Positions 28,646 through 37,466 of a stretch of DNA of 64,000 nucleotides are shown piece after piece. The number at the start of each line of letters is the position of its first letter. Position 1 is the first letter of the stretch. Under the pieces are notes generated by a model. The model ran no database searches. It had not been told where the DNA came from and worked only from the letters and a program-made list of their open reading frames with translations. This stretch comes from Mycobacterium sp. GA-1199 (GTDB lineage Bacteria; Actinomycetota; Actinomycetes; Mycobacteriales; Mycobacteriaceae): positions 496,001-560,000 of the forward strand of contig NZ_LQIX01000001.1 in assembly GCF_001500045.1 (NCBI RefSeq), in the 5' to 3' direction. A program made the translations under genes and the position numbers.

Positions 28646-29899
28646 ATGGCAATAACCGACGTTCCCGAATTCGCGCATCTGACCGACGCGGACATCGGGA
28701 GTCTGGCTGTGGAACTGGACGCGATCCGGCAGGACATCGAAGACTCCCGTGGTGAGCGCGATGCGCGCTACATCCGCCGCACTATCGCCGCCCAGCGTGC
28801 GCTGGAGGTCGCCGGCCGCCTGATGCTGGCCGCGAGTTCACGCCGCTCGGCATGGTGGGCCGGAACCGTCACCCTGGGCGTGGCCAAGATCATCGAGAAC
28901 ATGGAGATCGGCCACAACGTCATGCACGGCCAGTGGGATTGGATGAACGATCCTGAGATTCACTCCTCGACATGGGAGTGGGACATGAGTGGCTCGTCCA
29001 AGCACTGGCGCTTCACCCACAACTTCATGCATCACAAGTACACCAACATTCTGGGCATGGACGACGACGTGGGCTACGGGCTGTTGCGGGTTACCCGCGA
29101 CACGAAGTGGAAGCCGTTCAACCTCGGAAACCTGCTCTACAACACGATTCTCGCGCTTGGCTTCGAGTGGGGCGTCGGTCTGCAGCACGTGGAGCTGGGC
29201 AAGATCTTCAAGGGCAGGGACAATCGCGACGAGAGCAAGACCCGGGCGCGGGAGTTCGCCGCGAAGGCGGGCGCGCAGGTGGTCAAGGACTACGTCGCCT
29301 ACCCCGCATTGACCTCGCTGTCGCCCGCGGCGACGTTCCGGTCGACGCTGACGGCCAACGCGGTCGCGAACGTGATCCGCAATGTCTGGTCGAATGCGGT
29401 CATCTTCTGCGGCCACTTCCCTGACGGCGCAGAGAAATTCACCAAGACCGACATGGCCGGTGAGAGCAAGGGCCAGTGGTATCTGCGCCAGATGCTCGGC
29501 AGCGCCAACTTCGAGAACGGCCCGGTGCTGCGGTTCATGAGCGGCAACCTGTGCCACCAGATCGAGCACCATCTGTATCCGGACCTTCCGAGTAACCGGC
29601 TGCACGAGATCTCGGTGCGGGTGCGACAGGTGTGCGACAAATACGACCTGCCCTACACGACCGGTTCGTTCCTGGTGCAGTACGGCAAGACGTGGCGGAC
29701 CATCGCCAAGCTGTCGCTGCCGGACAAGTATCTGCGCGACACCGCCGACGATGCGCCGGAGACGCGCAGCGAGCGGATGTTCGCCGAACTGGAGCCGGCC
29801 CAGCGGCGTGGTCTCAAGTCGTCGATCGCGGCCGTGCGGGCACGTCGTCGCGAGAAGCGCGCCAGCCGCGAACAGGCCCGAATTCAGCGCGCGGCGTAA
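28646..29899 (+). CDS. desA3: Stearoyl-CoA 9-desaturase DesA3
   Basis: Membrane di-iron fatty acyl-CoA desaturase, 417 residues, closely matching mycobacterial DesA3, which makes oleoyl-CoA from stearoyl-CoA with electrons from the adjacent reductase. The three histidine boxes are HNVMH (90-94), HNFMHH (125-130) and HQIEHH (304-309). The membrane region is near residues 66-85 and 160-180. ATG 28646 has a strong AGAGGAGG ribosome site; a TTG two codons earlier is less likely. The C-terminal tail is very basic. Confidence 0.96.
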   Translation: MAITDVPEFAHLTDADIGSLAVELDAIRQDIEDSRGERDARYIRRTIAAQRALEVAGRLMLAASSRRSAWWAGTVTLGVAKIIENMEIGHNVMHGQWDWMNDPEIHSSTWEWDMSGSSKHWRFTHNFMHHKYTNILGMDDDVGYGLLRVTRDTKWKPFNLGNLLYNTILALGFEWGVGLQHVELGKIFKGRDNRDESKTRAREFAAKAGAQVVKDYVAYPALTSLSPAATFRSTLTANAVANVIRNVWSNAVIFCGHFPDGAEKFTKTDMAGESKGQWYLRQMLGSANFENGPVLRFMSGNLCHQIEHHLYPDLPSNRLHEISVRVRQVCDKYDLPYTTGSFLVQYGKTWRTIAKLSLPDKYLRDTADDAPETRSERMFAELEPAQRRGLKSSIAAVRARRREKRASREQARIQRAA

Positions 29900-29909
29900 C
29901 TCCCATTTG

Positions 29910-29973
29910 GCGCGAGCGTGCGAGTCTGCACACGACACACCGCTGTTTTTCGTGAGTTTGTGCACGCTCGCGG
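29910..29973. repeat. Hairpin-ended intergenic element, copy A
   Basis: A 64-bp element with inverted ends GCGCGAGCGTGC (29910-29921) and GCACGCTCGCGG (29962-29973). The interior begins GAGTCTGCACACGACAC. Copy B at 30107-30169 matches this in the opposite orientation, mainly in the first 35 bp. It sits 10 bp after the desA3 stop in a convergent gap and could act as a terminator or be a REP-like repeat. Confidence 0.75.
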
Positions 29974-30106
29974 CGCGGTGAACGTGCGTCCGCGGCTAAG
30001 GCCGACTCGGGCGGCCGACTCGGGAGCCCGATGGGGAAGCCTCTGAGAGTGGCATGTTCGGTTGTGGCGTGAGCCGGAGCGACTTGCATTGCGCACTGTC
30101 GTCGAG

Positions 30107-30169
30107 TGCGAGCGTGCGTAAAGTGGCGATTTTCGTCGGCGTGTCGTGTGCAGACGCGCACGCTCGCGC
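30107..30169. repeat. Hairpin-ended intergenic element, copy B (inverted)
   Basis: A 63-bp element bounded by GTGCGAGCGTGC and GCACGCTCGCGC. Read on the minus strand it starts GCGCGAGCGTGCGCGTCTGC and continues ACACGACAC, matching copy A. It lies 10 bp from the rsgA stop, so each copy is placed at the 3' end of one of the two convergent genes with its conserved end next to that gene. The 133 bp between the copies hold nothing recognisable. Confidence 0.75.
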
Positions 30170-30179
30170 AGAGAGAGAG

Positions 30180-31169
30180 TTAGTAGGCCGCCGATTCGTG
30201 GAGCGCGGCCAGCAACCTGCGCGCCGCGGCGACGCGGTCGACCGCGGCGCCGCTCAGCGTGTCCAGCGCACACTCCGGATCGGCGGGCGGACCCATGTGC
30301 CCGCATCCGCGGGGGCAGTCCTTGATCGCCTCGGCCAGATCCGAAAACGCCAGCAGCACATCGTCGGGTTCGATGTGCGCCAGTCCGAACGACCGGATAC
30401 CGGGCGTATCGATCACCCACCCGCCCAGCTCCAGCGGCAGTGCCACCGACTGGGTCGACGTATGTCTGCCCTTCCCGATATCGGTCACCTCGCCGGTAGC
30501 CCGTTCAGCCTGGGGGACAAGACGATTCACCAACGTTGACTTGCCGACCCCCGAATGGCCGAGCAGTACGGTGACCCGTCCCGCCAGCATCGGGGCCACG
30601 GCGTCGAGCGGATCGTCGCGGCCAGCCGTGGTGATCGTCAGATCGAGGTCGGCGAACTGCGCCGCAAACGGCTGCGGCGGCGCCAGATCCGTCTTGGTCA
30701 GGCACAGGATCGGTTCCAGCCCGCCGGCGTAGGCGGCGATCAGCGCGCGCTCGACCAACCCTGTGCGCGGCGGCGGATCGGCCAGCGCGACGACGATCAA
30801 CAGCTGGTCGGCGTTGGCGACCACCACCCGCTCCGTCGGATCGGTGTCATCGGCGGTGCGGCGCAACACGGTTCGTCGATCGCCGCGGCGCACGATGCGG
30901 GCCAGGGTGTCGGGCCGACCCGACAGGTCACCGACGATGCCGACCTCGTCGCCGACGACGATCGGGGTGCGTCCCAGCTCTCGGGCACGCATCGCGACCA
31001 CGCGGCGGCCGGGGTCCCCGCCGAGCGCGCACCCCCACCGCCCCCGGTCGACTGTCACCACCATCGCTTCTTGCGCGTCGGCGTGCTCAGGACGAATCTT
31101 GGTCCGCGGCCGCGAGCCTCGGCCGGGCCGCACCCGGACATCGGACTCGTCGTACTCGCGTCGGCTCAA
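30180..31169 (-). CDS. rsgA: Ribosome small subunit-dependent GTPase A (RsgA/YjeQ)
   Basis: Circularly permuted GTPase that helps mature the 30S subunit, 329 residues. An N-terminal OB-fold precedes the G domain, in which the G4 motif LTKTD (157-161) comes before Walker [10 protein letters not shown] (204-212), followed by the G3 motif DTPGIR. The C-terminal zinc site DCPRGCGH with a further Cys is intact. TTG 31169 overlaps the aroA stop as TTGA, gives the same length as Rv3228 and starts the conserved [16 protein letters not shown]. Confidence 0.93.
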   Translation of the reverse strand: MSRREYDESDVRVRPGRGSRPRTKIRPEHADAQEAMVVTVDRGRWGCALGGDPGRRVVAMRARELGRTPIVVGDEVGIVGDLSGRPDTLARIVRRGDRRTVLRRTADDTDPTERVVVANADQLLIVVALADPPPRTGLVERALIAAYAGGLEPILCLTKTDLAPPQPFAAQFADLDLTITTAGRDDPLDAVAPMLAGRVTVLLGHSGVGKSTLVNRLVPQAERATGEVTDIGKGRHTSTQSVALPLELGGWVIDTPGIRSFGLAHIEPDDVLLAFSDLAEAIKDCPRGCGHMGPPADPECALDTLSGAAVDRVAAARRLLAALHESAAY

Positions 31170-32485
31170 GCGGGGTCGACCTCCGTCGTCTGCCCCGCGA
31201 GCATGTCGGCCCACAACTGCGGGAAGCCGGGCAACGTCTTGGCGGTGGTGTCGATGTCCTCCACCGCGACGTCCGGCACCCGAAGCCCCACGATCGCGCC
31301 CGCAGTGGCCATCCGGTGGTCGGCATACGACCGCCACAGCCCGCCGTGCAGCGGTCGGGCCGTGATCACCAGTCCGTCCTCGGTCTCCTCGCACTGACCG
31401 CCGAGACCGTTGATCTCCGCCGACAGTGCCGCGAGCCGGTCCGTCTCGTGTCCACGCAGATGCGCGATACCCGACAGCTTCGACACCGAGTCGGGGGAGG
31501 CCAGCGCTGCCAGCGCAGCGACGGCGGGCGTGAGCTCACCGACCTCGTGCAGATCGACGTCGATACCGCCGTACACCTCGGCGCCACTCACTTCGAGGTA
31601 TGTATCGCCATGTTGTACAACGGATCCCAACTTCTCCAGGATCGAGACGATCGTGTGGGCCGGCTGCGTGCTCACCCGCGGCCAGCCCATCAACCGCACG
31701 CTGCCCCCGCTGACCACCGCCGCCGCCAGGAACGGGACCGCGTTGGACAGGTCGGGCTCGATGTCCCAATGCCGGGCAGCCACCGGCCCCGGCGACACCT
31801 GCCATCGGTTGTCCCGGCTGTCGTCGACGTCGACTCCGGCGTCGCGCAGCATCGCGACCGTCATCGCCACATGCGGTGCCGAGGGCACCGAGCCGCCGGT
31901 GTGCACGACGGTCAGCCCGTCGCGGAACCCCGCTCCCGACAGCAGCAGCCCCGAAACGAACTGGGACGACGCCGAGGCATCGATCTCCACGGTTCCGCCG
32001 GCGACCGATCCGGCGCCCCGCACAGCGAAGGGAAGCCCATCGCCGTCGATGTCGACCCCGAGGCCGCGCAACGCGCCGAGGAGGGGCGCGATGGGACGGG
32101 CGCGGGCCTGTTCGTCACCGTCGAACATGACCGTGGCGGTGCCCAGGGCGGCCACCGGCGGCACGAACCGCAACACCGTGCCGGCCAGTCCGCAGTCGAT
32201 GCGCGCCCCGTCGCTCGGCGCGATCCGGCCGCTGACGGACAGGTCGTCGGCGTGACCCTCGACCGTCACGCCGAGCGCGGTCAGCGCCCCGATCATCAGG
32301 TCGGTGTCGCGGCTGCGCAACGCCCCGCGGATCGTCGAATCGCCGTTGGCCGTGGCCAGCGCCGCCAACACCAGCGCCCGGTTCGTCTGAGATTTCGAGC
32401 CGGGAACGGTGACAGTGGCATGCACCGGAGTTGTCGTCGACGGTGCAGGCCAGGCCTGGCGTTGGTGGGGTCCGGGCGCGCTCAC
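31166..32485 (-). CDS. aroA: 3-phosphoshikimate 1-carboxyvinyltransferase (EPSP synthase)
   Basis: Sixth step of the shikimate pathway, joining PEP and shikimate-3-phosphate; the enzyme is the target of glyphosate. The 439-residue product has [18 protein letters not shown], the [15 protein letters not shown] segment, [15 protein letters not shown] and the [16 protein letters not shown] motif near the C-terminus. The LAGTVLRF form of the glyphosate-site loop is an actinobacterial variant. The start is GTG 32485. It is divergent from the SRAP gene and coupled to rsgA by a four-base overlap. Confidence 0.95.
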   Translation of the reverse strand: MSAPGPHQRQAWPAPSTTTPVHATVTVPGSKSQTNRALVLAALATANGDSTIRGALRSRDTDLMIGALTALGVTVEGHADDLSVSGRIAPSDGARIDCGLAGTVLRFVPPVAALGTATVMFDGDEQARARPIAPLLGALRGLGVDIDGDGLPFAVRGAGSVAGGTVEIDASASSQFVSGLLLSGAGFRDGLTVVHTGGSVPSAPHVAMTVAMLRDAGVDVDDSRDNRWQVSPGPVAARHWDIEPDLSNAVPFLAAAVVSGGSVRLMGWPRVSTQPAHTIVSILEKLGSVVQHGDTYLEVSGAEVYGGIDVDLHEVGELTPAVAALAALASPDSVSKLSGIAHLRGHETDRLAALSAEINGLGGQCEETEDGLVITARPLHGGLWRSYADHRMATAGAIVGLRVPDVAVEDIDTTAKTLPGFPQLWADMLAGQTTEVDPA

Positions 32486-32529
32486 TGCTCCATCTTCCCC
32501 TGTCGGCTCGCCGTGCCACCATGGGATTC

Positions 32530-33291
32530 ATGTGTGGACGTTTCGCGGTGACCACGGACCCGGCGCTACTGGCCGAGAAGATCAAGGCGATCGACGAGAC
32601 GACGGCGGCCTCTGCCGGCGGTAAAGATGCGTCGGCGCCGAATTACAACGTCGCCCCGACCACGACCGTCAGCACCCTGGTCAAGCGCCACAGCGAACCC
32701 GACGACGAAGCCACCCGGCGGCTGCGGTCGATGCGCTGGGGCCTGGTGCCGCCGTGGGTGAAGGCTAAAGAGGACGGCAGCCCCGAGACCAAGGGGCCGT
32801 TGCTGATCAACGCGCGCTCGGACAAGCTGACCACGTCGCCGGCCTTCCGTCACTCGGCCAAGAACAAGCGCTGCCTGGTTCCGATGGACGGCTGGTATGA
32901 GTGGCAGGGCGAGCGAGGCGCCAAGACGCCCTTCTTCATGTACGCGGGCGACGGTGAGCCGCTGTTCATGGCGGGGTTGTGGTCGACGTGGCGGCCGAAA
33001 GACGCGCCCAAGGACGCCAACCCGCTGCTCAGCTGCACGATCATCACCACCGACGCCGCCGGTCCGCTGGCCGAGATCCACGACCGCATGCCGCTGACCG
33101 TCAGCGAGCGCGACTGGGACCGCTGGTTGGACCCCGACGCGCCGATCGACGAGGGACTGTTGCGCGGCCACGGAGACCTCGACCGCATCGAGATCCGCGA
33201 GGTGTCCCGGTTGGTCAACAGCGTCCGCAACAACGGCCCGGAGTTGATCGAGCCCGTCGAACCCTCGGCCGAACAAGGCACCCTGCTTTGA
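32530..33291 (+). CDS. SOS response-associated peptidase (SRAP/YedK/HMCES family)
   Basis: A 253-residue SRAP protein. After Met removal the catalytic Cys2 in MCGRFAVTTD becomes N-terminal and can form a thiazolidine crosslink to abasic sites in single-stranded DNA. Other conserved parts are NYNVAPTTTV, MRWGLVPPWV, NARSDKL, GWYEW with the active-site Glu, and the EIHDRMP histidine. ATG 32530 was chosen over ATG 32521 because the Cys must follow the initiator. Its stop overlaps the start of the methyltransferase (TTGA). Confidence 0.93.
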   Translation: MCGRFAVTTDPALLAEKIKAIDETTAASAGGKDASAPNYNVAPTTTVSTLVKRHSEPDDEATRRLRSMRWGLVPPWVKAKEDGSPETKGPLLINARSDKLTTSPAFRHSAKNKRCLVPMDGWYEWQGERGAKTPFFMYAGDGEPLFMAGLWSTWRPKDAPKDANPLLSCTIITTDAAGPLAEIHDRMPLTVSERDWDRWLDPDAPIDEGLLRGHGDLDRIEIREVSRLVNSVRNNGPELIEPVEPSAEQGTLL

Positions 33292-34811
33292 CGCGGCCGG
33301 ATTCGTCCGGGCCGCTGCACTCCGCCGCCGTCATCGACGGGCTGGCCGCCGACCTGCGCAGCGCGGGGTACAGCACCGACGGGGTGGCCGTTCTACTCGG
33401 CGACGACGCTGATGCCGCGTTCGCCAGGGGAGCGTGGTGGCCGGCGCTGCGGGCCACCGATCGCGTCCTGCACAGCGGGACAGCACAGCAGCGACGGCTG
33501 GCGGTACTGGTGCGTCTGTTCCTGCTGGGTTCGGCCGAACCCGCCGAACGCGTCACCCACGCGTTCGGCTCCGTCGACATCGACGCGTTGGTGGCCAACG
33601 CCGTGCTGGGGTGGGCGGCCGACGGCACCGCGCGCGCCGCACTGGACATCCGGCCCCACAGCGACGGCGCCAACGACTTCTTCGTCGTCTCCGACCTGGA
33701 CGCCTCGATGCGTTCGGGGCCGGTGCGCCGGGACCACGTCCTGGGCATCGGCGGTGCGTCGGTCTCGCTGGCCCGCGCGGTCGTGCGCCCGCCGGTCGCC
33801 CGCGCGCTCGACCTTGGCACAGGGTGCGGTGTGCAAGCCCTGCACCTAAACGGGCACTGCGCGCACATCGTGGCCACCGACACCAACGAGCGTGCACTCG
33901 CGCTCGCGGCGGCGACCGCGCGCCTCAACGACATGTCTTGGGATCTGCGGCGCGGCAGCTTGTTTGAGCCGGTCGCCGGTGAGCGCTTTGACCTCATCGT
34001 CTCCAATCCGCCGTTCGTGGTGGGCGCGGGTGGCTGCGACTACCTCTACCGCGACTCGGGTCTTGCGGGAGACGCCCTATGTCGCAATCTGATCGAGCAA
34101 GTCTGTGACCATCTGGAGCCCGGGGGCACGGCGCTGGTCATGGCCAACTGGATCGTTCGTCGCGACGACTGGCGCAACCGGGTTCGAGGTTGGTTGGCGG
34201 GCACCGGGTTGCACGCGTGGGTGGTGCAGCGCGAACTCGCCGACCCGGTCAGCTATGTGTCGCTGTGGACCGCCGACGCCGGGGAGGACCGGGAGGGGGC
34301 GGCGCGCCGCGGAGGGCAGTGGCTCGACTGGTTTGCCGACGAGGGCATCGCCGGTATCGGCATGGGTGTGATCGCTTTGCGCGCACCACGATCCGGTGAG
34401 CGTCGCGCGCCTGAGCACATCCTCGAGGAGATCACCGGCGCGGACGAAGCCCTCACCGGTGATGAGGTCGACGCGTTCTTCGCGCGCCGGGAGTACCTGC
34501 ACGACACCACCGACGAGCAGTTGCTTGCCGCGAGGTTGTCGACGGCGCCCGTCTTCCTCGAGGAGCAGTCGCTTCCGGGGCCCGACGGCTGGCAGGTCGT
34601 CGGTGCGGCCGTGCGTCGCCCCGGTGGGCCCGGAGCGGTCATCGGCATCGACGAGATCGGCCGAGCGCTGTTGGCCGGATGCCGCGGCGAGGTGCCGCTG
34701 GGAACGCTGATCGACCTGCTCGCAACCGTTCACGGTGTCGACGCCGACGCCCTGGCGGGGGCCGCGCTGCCCGTCGTGCGGGAGGCGGTGGGGCGGGGCA
34801 TCCTCTTTTAG
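33288..34811 (+). CDS. Class I SAM methyltransferase, HemK/N5-glutamine type core
   Basis: A 507-residue protein in three parts: an N-terminal helical region (1-130), a Rossmann methyltransferase core with motif I LDLGTGCG (174-181) and NPPF (240-243), and a long C-terminal region (about 360-507) of unknown role. NPPF/Y signatures mark enzymes that methylate planar nitrogens, such as glutamine side chains of release factors or nucleic-acid bases. The TTG start overlaps the SRAP stop (TTGA); no better start lies near it. The substrate is unknown. Confidence 0.8.
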   Translation: MTRPDSSGPLHSAAVIDGLAADLRSAGYSTDGVAVLLGDDADAAFARGAWWPALRATDRVLHSGTAQQRRLAVLVRLFLLGSAEPAERVTHAFGSVDIDALVANAVLGWAADGTARAALDIRPHSDGANDFFVVSDLDASMRSGPVRRDHVLGIGGASVSLARAVVRPPVARALDLGTGCGVQALHLNGHCAHIVATDTNERALALAAATARLNDMSWDLRRGSLFEPVAGERFDLIVSNPPFVVGAGGCDYLYRDSGLAGDALCRNLIEQVCDHLEPGGTALVMANWIVRRDDWRNRVRGWLAGTGLHAWVVQRELADPVSYVSLWTADAGEDREGAARRGGQWLDWFADEGIAGIGMGVIALRAPRSGERRAPEHILEEITGADEALTGDEVDAFFARREYLHDTTDEQLLAARLSTAPVFLEEQSLPGPDGWQVVGAAVRRPGGPGAVIGIDEIGRALLAGCRGEVPLGTLIDLLATVHGVDADALAGAALPVVREAVGRGILF

Positions 34812-34823
34812 GCCCACTGACCC

Positions 34824-34861
34824 TTGACAGAGGATTCCTCGGTTCGATTAGAGTAATCCTC
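34824..34861 (+). promoter_or_regulatory. Promoter and TetR operator candidate
   Basis: TTGACA (34824-34829) and TAGAGT (34849-34854) form a sigma-A-like promoter with a long 19-bp spacer. The GTG start is 7 nt after the -10 box, so the mRNA is probably leaderless. An 11-bp inverted repeat with one mismatch, GAGGATTCCTC (34830-34840) and GAGTAATCCTC (34851-34861), spans the spacer and -10 region. That is the size and location expected of an autoregulatory TetR operator. Confidence 0.65.
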
Positions 34862-35455
34862 GTGCCCTCGCGTACGCGGCCCGATGCGCGGAGCCGATTG
34901 CTCGCCGTCGCGCGCCGCCGGTTCGCGGCCGACGGCGCTCTCTCGGCCACCCTCGACGAGGTTCGCCGCGAAGCCGAGGTGAGTGTCGGCGCGCTGTATC
35001 ACCATTTCCCCGACAAGTTTTCGCTCGCCACCGCCGTCTTCGCCGAGGTGCTCGCCGAGTACCAGGCCGGCTTCCTCACCATGCTGCGCGCACACGACAC
35101 CGCCGAGGGCGGCATTCGCGGCGGTGTCACCCATCACCTGCGGTGGGTTTCGGCGCATCGCGGCGAGGCCGGCCTACTGCTCGGTCCCAGGCTCGACAGT
35201 GCCGAACTGCGATCGCACAACGAGATCTTCTTCGCGACCATCCGCGACTGGTGGCGTCCGCATCACGGCTACGGCGCGCTGCAGCCGATGCGCGCCGGGG
35301 TGACCGCAGCGTTGTGGCTCGGCCCCGCCCAGGAGTACAGCCGGTACTGGATTGCCGGGGCGGCCAGGCGGATACCACCGCAAACAATCAAGACTTTCGC
35401 CGATGCCGCGTGGAAGGCGTTGCGCACCAACGACACCGAGGAGGACCCGTCATGA
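34862..35455 (+). CDS. TetR-family transcriptional regulator
   Basis: A 197-residue TetR regulator. The HTH is in residues 10-55: RSRLLAVARRRFAADGALSATLDEVRREAEVSVGALYHHFPDK in pieces, with the typical VGALYHHF recognition helix. The C-terminal ligand domain is family-divergent. GTG 34862 directly follows a -10 box with an overlapping palindrome, so leaderless and autorepressed expression is inferred. Its stop overlaps the start of an enoyl-CoA hydratase (ATGA), suggesting that it controls fatty-acid or aromatic-acid CoA metabolism with an acyl-CoA-like ligand. Confidence 0.87.
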   Translation: MPSRTRPDARSRLLAVARRRFAADGALSATLDEVRREAEVSVGALYHHFPDKFSLATAVFAEVLAEYQAGFLTMLRAHDTAEGGIRGGVTHHLRWVSAHRGEAGLLLGPRLDSAELRSHNEIFFATIRDWWRPHHGYGALQPMRAGVTAALWLGPAQEYSRYWIAGAARRIPPQTIKTFADAAWKALRTNDTEEDPS

Positions 35456-36279
35456 CCGATTCGTTGTACCGGACCATGGTGGCCAGCGGCGACGAGCCCG
35501 ACGCGCCGCATCGGGTGCGCGTCGAGCACCGAGGGGACAGGGCCGTCGTCACGCTCGACGAGCCACGACGGCTCAACGTGCTGTCCGCGCCGTTGGTGCG
35601 CCAGCTGCGACGGGCGCTGGCCGACCTCGACGCCGACCCGGGAATCCGTTCGGTCGTGCTCACCGGCGCGGACCCCGGCTTCAGCGCCGGAGGCGACCTA
35701 CGCATGATGGACGCCGCGATCGACCGACTCGACGCACCGGAGGGCGCGGCCGATATCTGGCGTTGGATTCGCCGCGAGTTCGGCGGCATCGCGCGGCTGA
35801 TCGCCGGATCCGACACGATCTTCGTCGCCGCGCTCAACGGAGCAGCGGCAGGCGTCGGGTTGGCCTGGGCGCTGACCTGCGACCTCGTGATCGCCAGCGA
35901 ACGCGCCGTCGTGGTGCCCGCATTCGCCAAGCTGGGATTGATCCCCGAGGTCGGCACCAGTTGGGCCCTGACCCGGCGCCTGGGTTACCAGGCGACACTC
36001 GCCTACTACCTGCGTGGCGAACACATCGACGCCCGCGAGGCGCTGCGGCTGGGCCTGGTGCAGGAGGTCGTCGAACACGACCGTCTGCTCGGGGTCGCCG
36101 ACGAATGGTGTTCGCGCATCGCCGCACTCCCGCCGCACGCCGTCGCAATGAGCAAGCCGCTGCTGCGGGCGGCCGCCGACGCCGACTGGTCCGACGCCCT
36201 CACCCTGGAAGAGTTCGCCGAACCCACCTGCTTCACCACCGCCGCGTTCGCCGACAGCGTGCGTTCGATGCTCTCCTGA
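35452..36279 (+). CDS. Enoyl-CoA hydratase/isomerase family protein
   Basis: A 275-residue crotonase-fold protein. The oxyanion-hole segments are GFSAGGDLRMM (CoA binding) and LNGAAAGVGLAWALTCDLVIAS; the FAKLGLIPEVGTSWALTRRLG stretch retains the PExG catalytic Glu. Hydration of enoyl-CoA or a related crotonase reaction is expected; the substrate is unknown. ATG 35452 overlaps the TetR gene stop, so regulator and enzyme form a unit. Confidence 0.88.
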   Translation: MTDSLYRTMVASGDEPDAPHRVRVEHRGDRAVVTLDEPRRLNVLSAPLVRQLRRALADLDADPGIRSVVLTGADPGFSAGGDLRMMDAAIDRLDAPEGAADIWRWIRREFGGIARLIAGSDTIFVAALNGAAAGVGLAWALTCDLVIASERAVVVPAFAKLGLIPEVGTSWALTRRLGYQATLAYYLRGEHIDAREALRLGLVQEVVEHDRLLGVADEWCSRIAALPPHAVAMSKPLLRAAADADWSDALTLEEFAEPTCFTTAAFADSVRSMLS

Positions 36280-36384
36280 GCCGGCGCCGACACTCACAGC
36301 CTATGCTCGGTTTCACCGCATTTGCCTGATCAGCTCGGAATGGGCATTAACATAGTGCGGGTAGGTCGAGTGAGGGGGTCGAGT

Positions 36385-36606
36385 GTGGTCAGTGCGGTGA
36401 GGAAGCTTCTCAGCTTCGAGATGACCCTCGCCGAATGGATCGGCACCGGGCTCATCCTCGCCGCACCCTACGTCGTCGTCGGCATAGGCTGGACCGCCTT
36501 GCGCCTGGACCGGTTGGACGGCAGCGGACTGACCTGGCTGATCCAGGCGGTCGGTTCGGTCGCATTCTGGCCGGCGCTGGTCTTCTCGGCGGTGTGTGTC
36601 GGATGA
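36385..36606 (+). CDS. Small membrane protein 1 of the MpaB-oxygenase operon
   Basis: A 73-residue protein with two predicted membrane helices (about 18-36 and 49-68). GTG 36385 has a GAGGGGG ribosome site; upstream starts (ATG 36340, TTG 36322) are possible but poorer. The pattern APYVVVGIGWTALRLDRL followed by VAFWPALVFSAVCV closely parallels the small protein at 37463 (IPYLVIGLIWAFFDAEQ and VFWPANLLGIELCV). The stop overlaps the oxygenase start (ATGA). No named family is recognised. Confidence 0.68.
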   Translation: MVSAVRKLLSFEMTLAEWIGTGLILAAPYVVVGIGWTALRLDRLDGSGLTWLIQAVGSVAFWPALVFSAVCVG

Positions 36607-37466
36607 CCGACCGCTACCGCATCTCCGTTCGACGACGCACCGCCCGATGGGACCCCGAGGCCGACGTGACCGCCGGGGACGCGATGGACTTCTGGGCATT
36701 CGCCGGCGGCGCCGCCAACGTCGTCATGCAACTGTCCTGGCCGGAGGTCGGTTACGGCGTCGCCGAGAGCAAGGTCGATTCGGGGAACCTGCTCAAACAC
36801 CCGTGGAAGCGGGCGCGCACGACGTTCCAGTACCTCGCGGTCTCGGTGCTGGGGACTCCCGATGACCGCGCGGCCTTCCGGGAGGCGGTCAACACCGCGC
36901 ACCGCCACGTCAAGTCGACCGCCGAGAGCCCCGTGCGGTACAACGCCTTCGATCGCGACCTGCAGATGTGGGTGGCGGCTTGCCTTTTCGTCGGGCTGGA
37001 GGACACCTATCAGCTGCTGCGCGGTGAGATGACACCGCAGCAGGCCGAGCAGTTCTACCGCTCTGCATGGCCACTGGGCACCACGCTGCAGGTCACCGAA
37101 GACCAGTGGCCGCCGTCGCGCGCCGAGTTCGACGACTACTGGCGAACCGCGTGCGAGCGGGTCAAGATCGACGACCGGGTACGTGACCACCTGATGCACA
37201 TGCTCAATCTGCGCATGATCAACCCGCTACTGGGACTGCCGTTCCGGCCGTTGCTGAAGTTCCTGACAACCGGATTCCTCGCCCCGGTGTTCCGTGAGCA
37301 GATGGGCTTGCGGTGGAGCGGGTTTCACCAGTTCCTGTTCGAATGGCTCTTCCTCACAGTCGCTTTCGTCAACAGGTTCATGCCGGTGTTCCTGCGCCAG
37401 GGCGGCAGCTACGTGCTGCTCGCCGACGTGCGCCGCCGGGTCCGTATGCACAAGGCGCTGGTATGA
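36603..37466 (+). CDS. Oxygenase MpaB-family protein (DUF2236)
   Basis: A 287-residue protein of the MpaB/latex-clearing-protein-like DUF2236 family. Visible family features are the N-terminal DFWAFAGGAANVVMQLSWPEVGYGV, the HPWKRARTTFQYLAVSVLG block with a following HRHVKS helix, NAFDRDLQMWVAACLFVGLEDTYQ, and the WPPSRAEFDDYW box. Characterised relatives bind haem b and cleave C-C double bonds with O2. Hydrophobic stretches near the C-terminus suggest membrane association. It is coupled at both ends (ATGA) to small homologous membrane proteins. The substrate is unknown. Confidence 0.85.
   Translation: MTDRYRISVRRRTARWDPEADVTAGDAMDFWAFAGGAANVVMQLSWPEVGYGVAESKVDSGNLLKHPWKRARTTFQYLAVSVLGTPDDRAAFREAVNTAHRHVKSTAESPVRYNAFDRDLQMWVAACLFVGLEDTYQLLRGEMTPQQAEQFYRSAWPLGTTLQVTEDQWPPSRAEFDDYWRTACERVKIDDRVRDHLMHMLNLRMINPLLGLPFRPLLKFLTTGFLAPVFREQMGLRWSGFHQFLFEWLFLTVAFVNRFMPVFLRQGGSYVLLADVRRRVRMHKALV

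Noticed and set aside
30054..30539. Plus-strand open frame across the desA3/rsgA gap
   Set aside because: It runs through the repeat elements and into antisense rsgA with no coding character or ribosome site.
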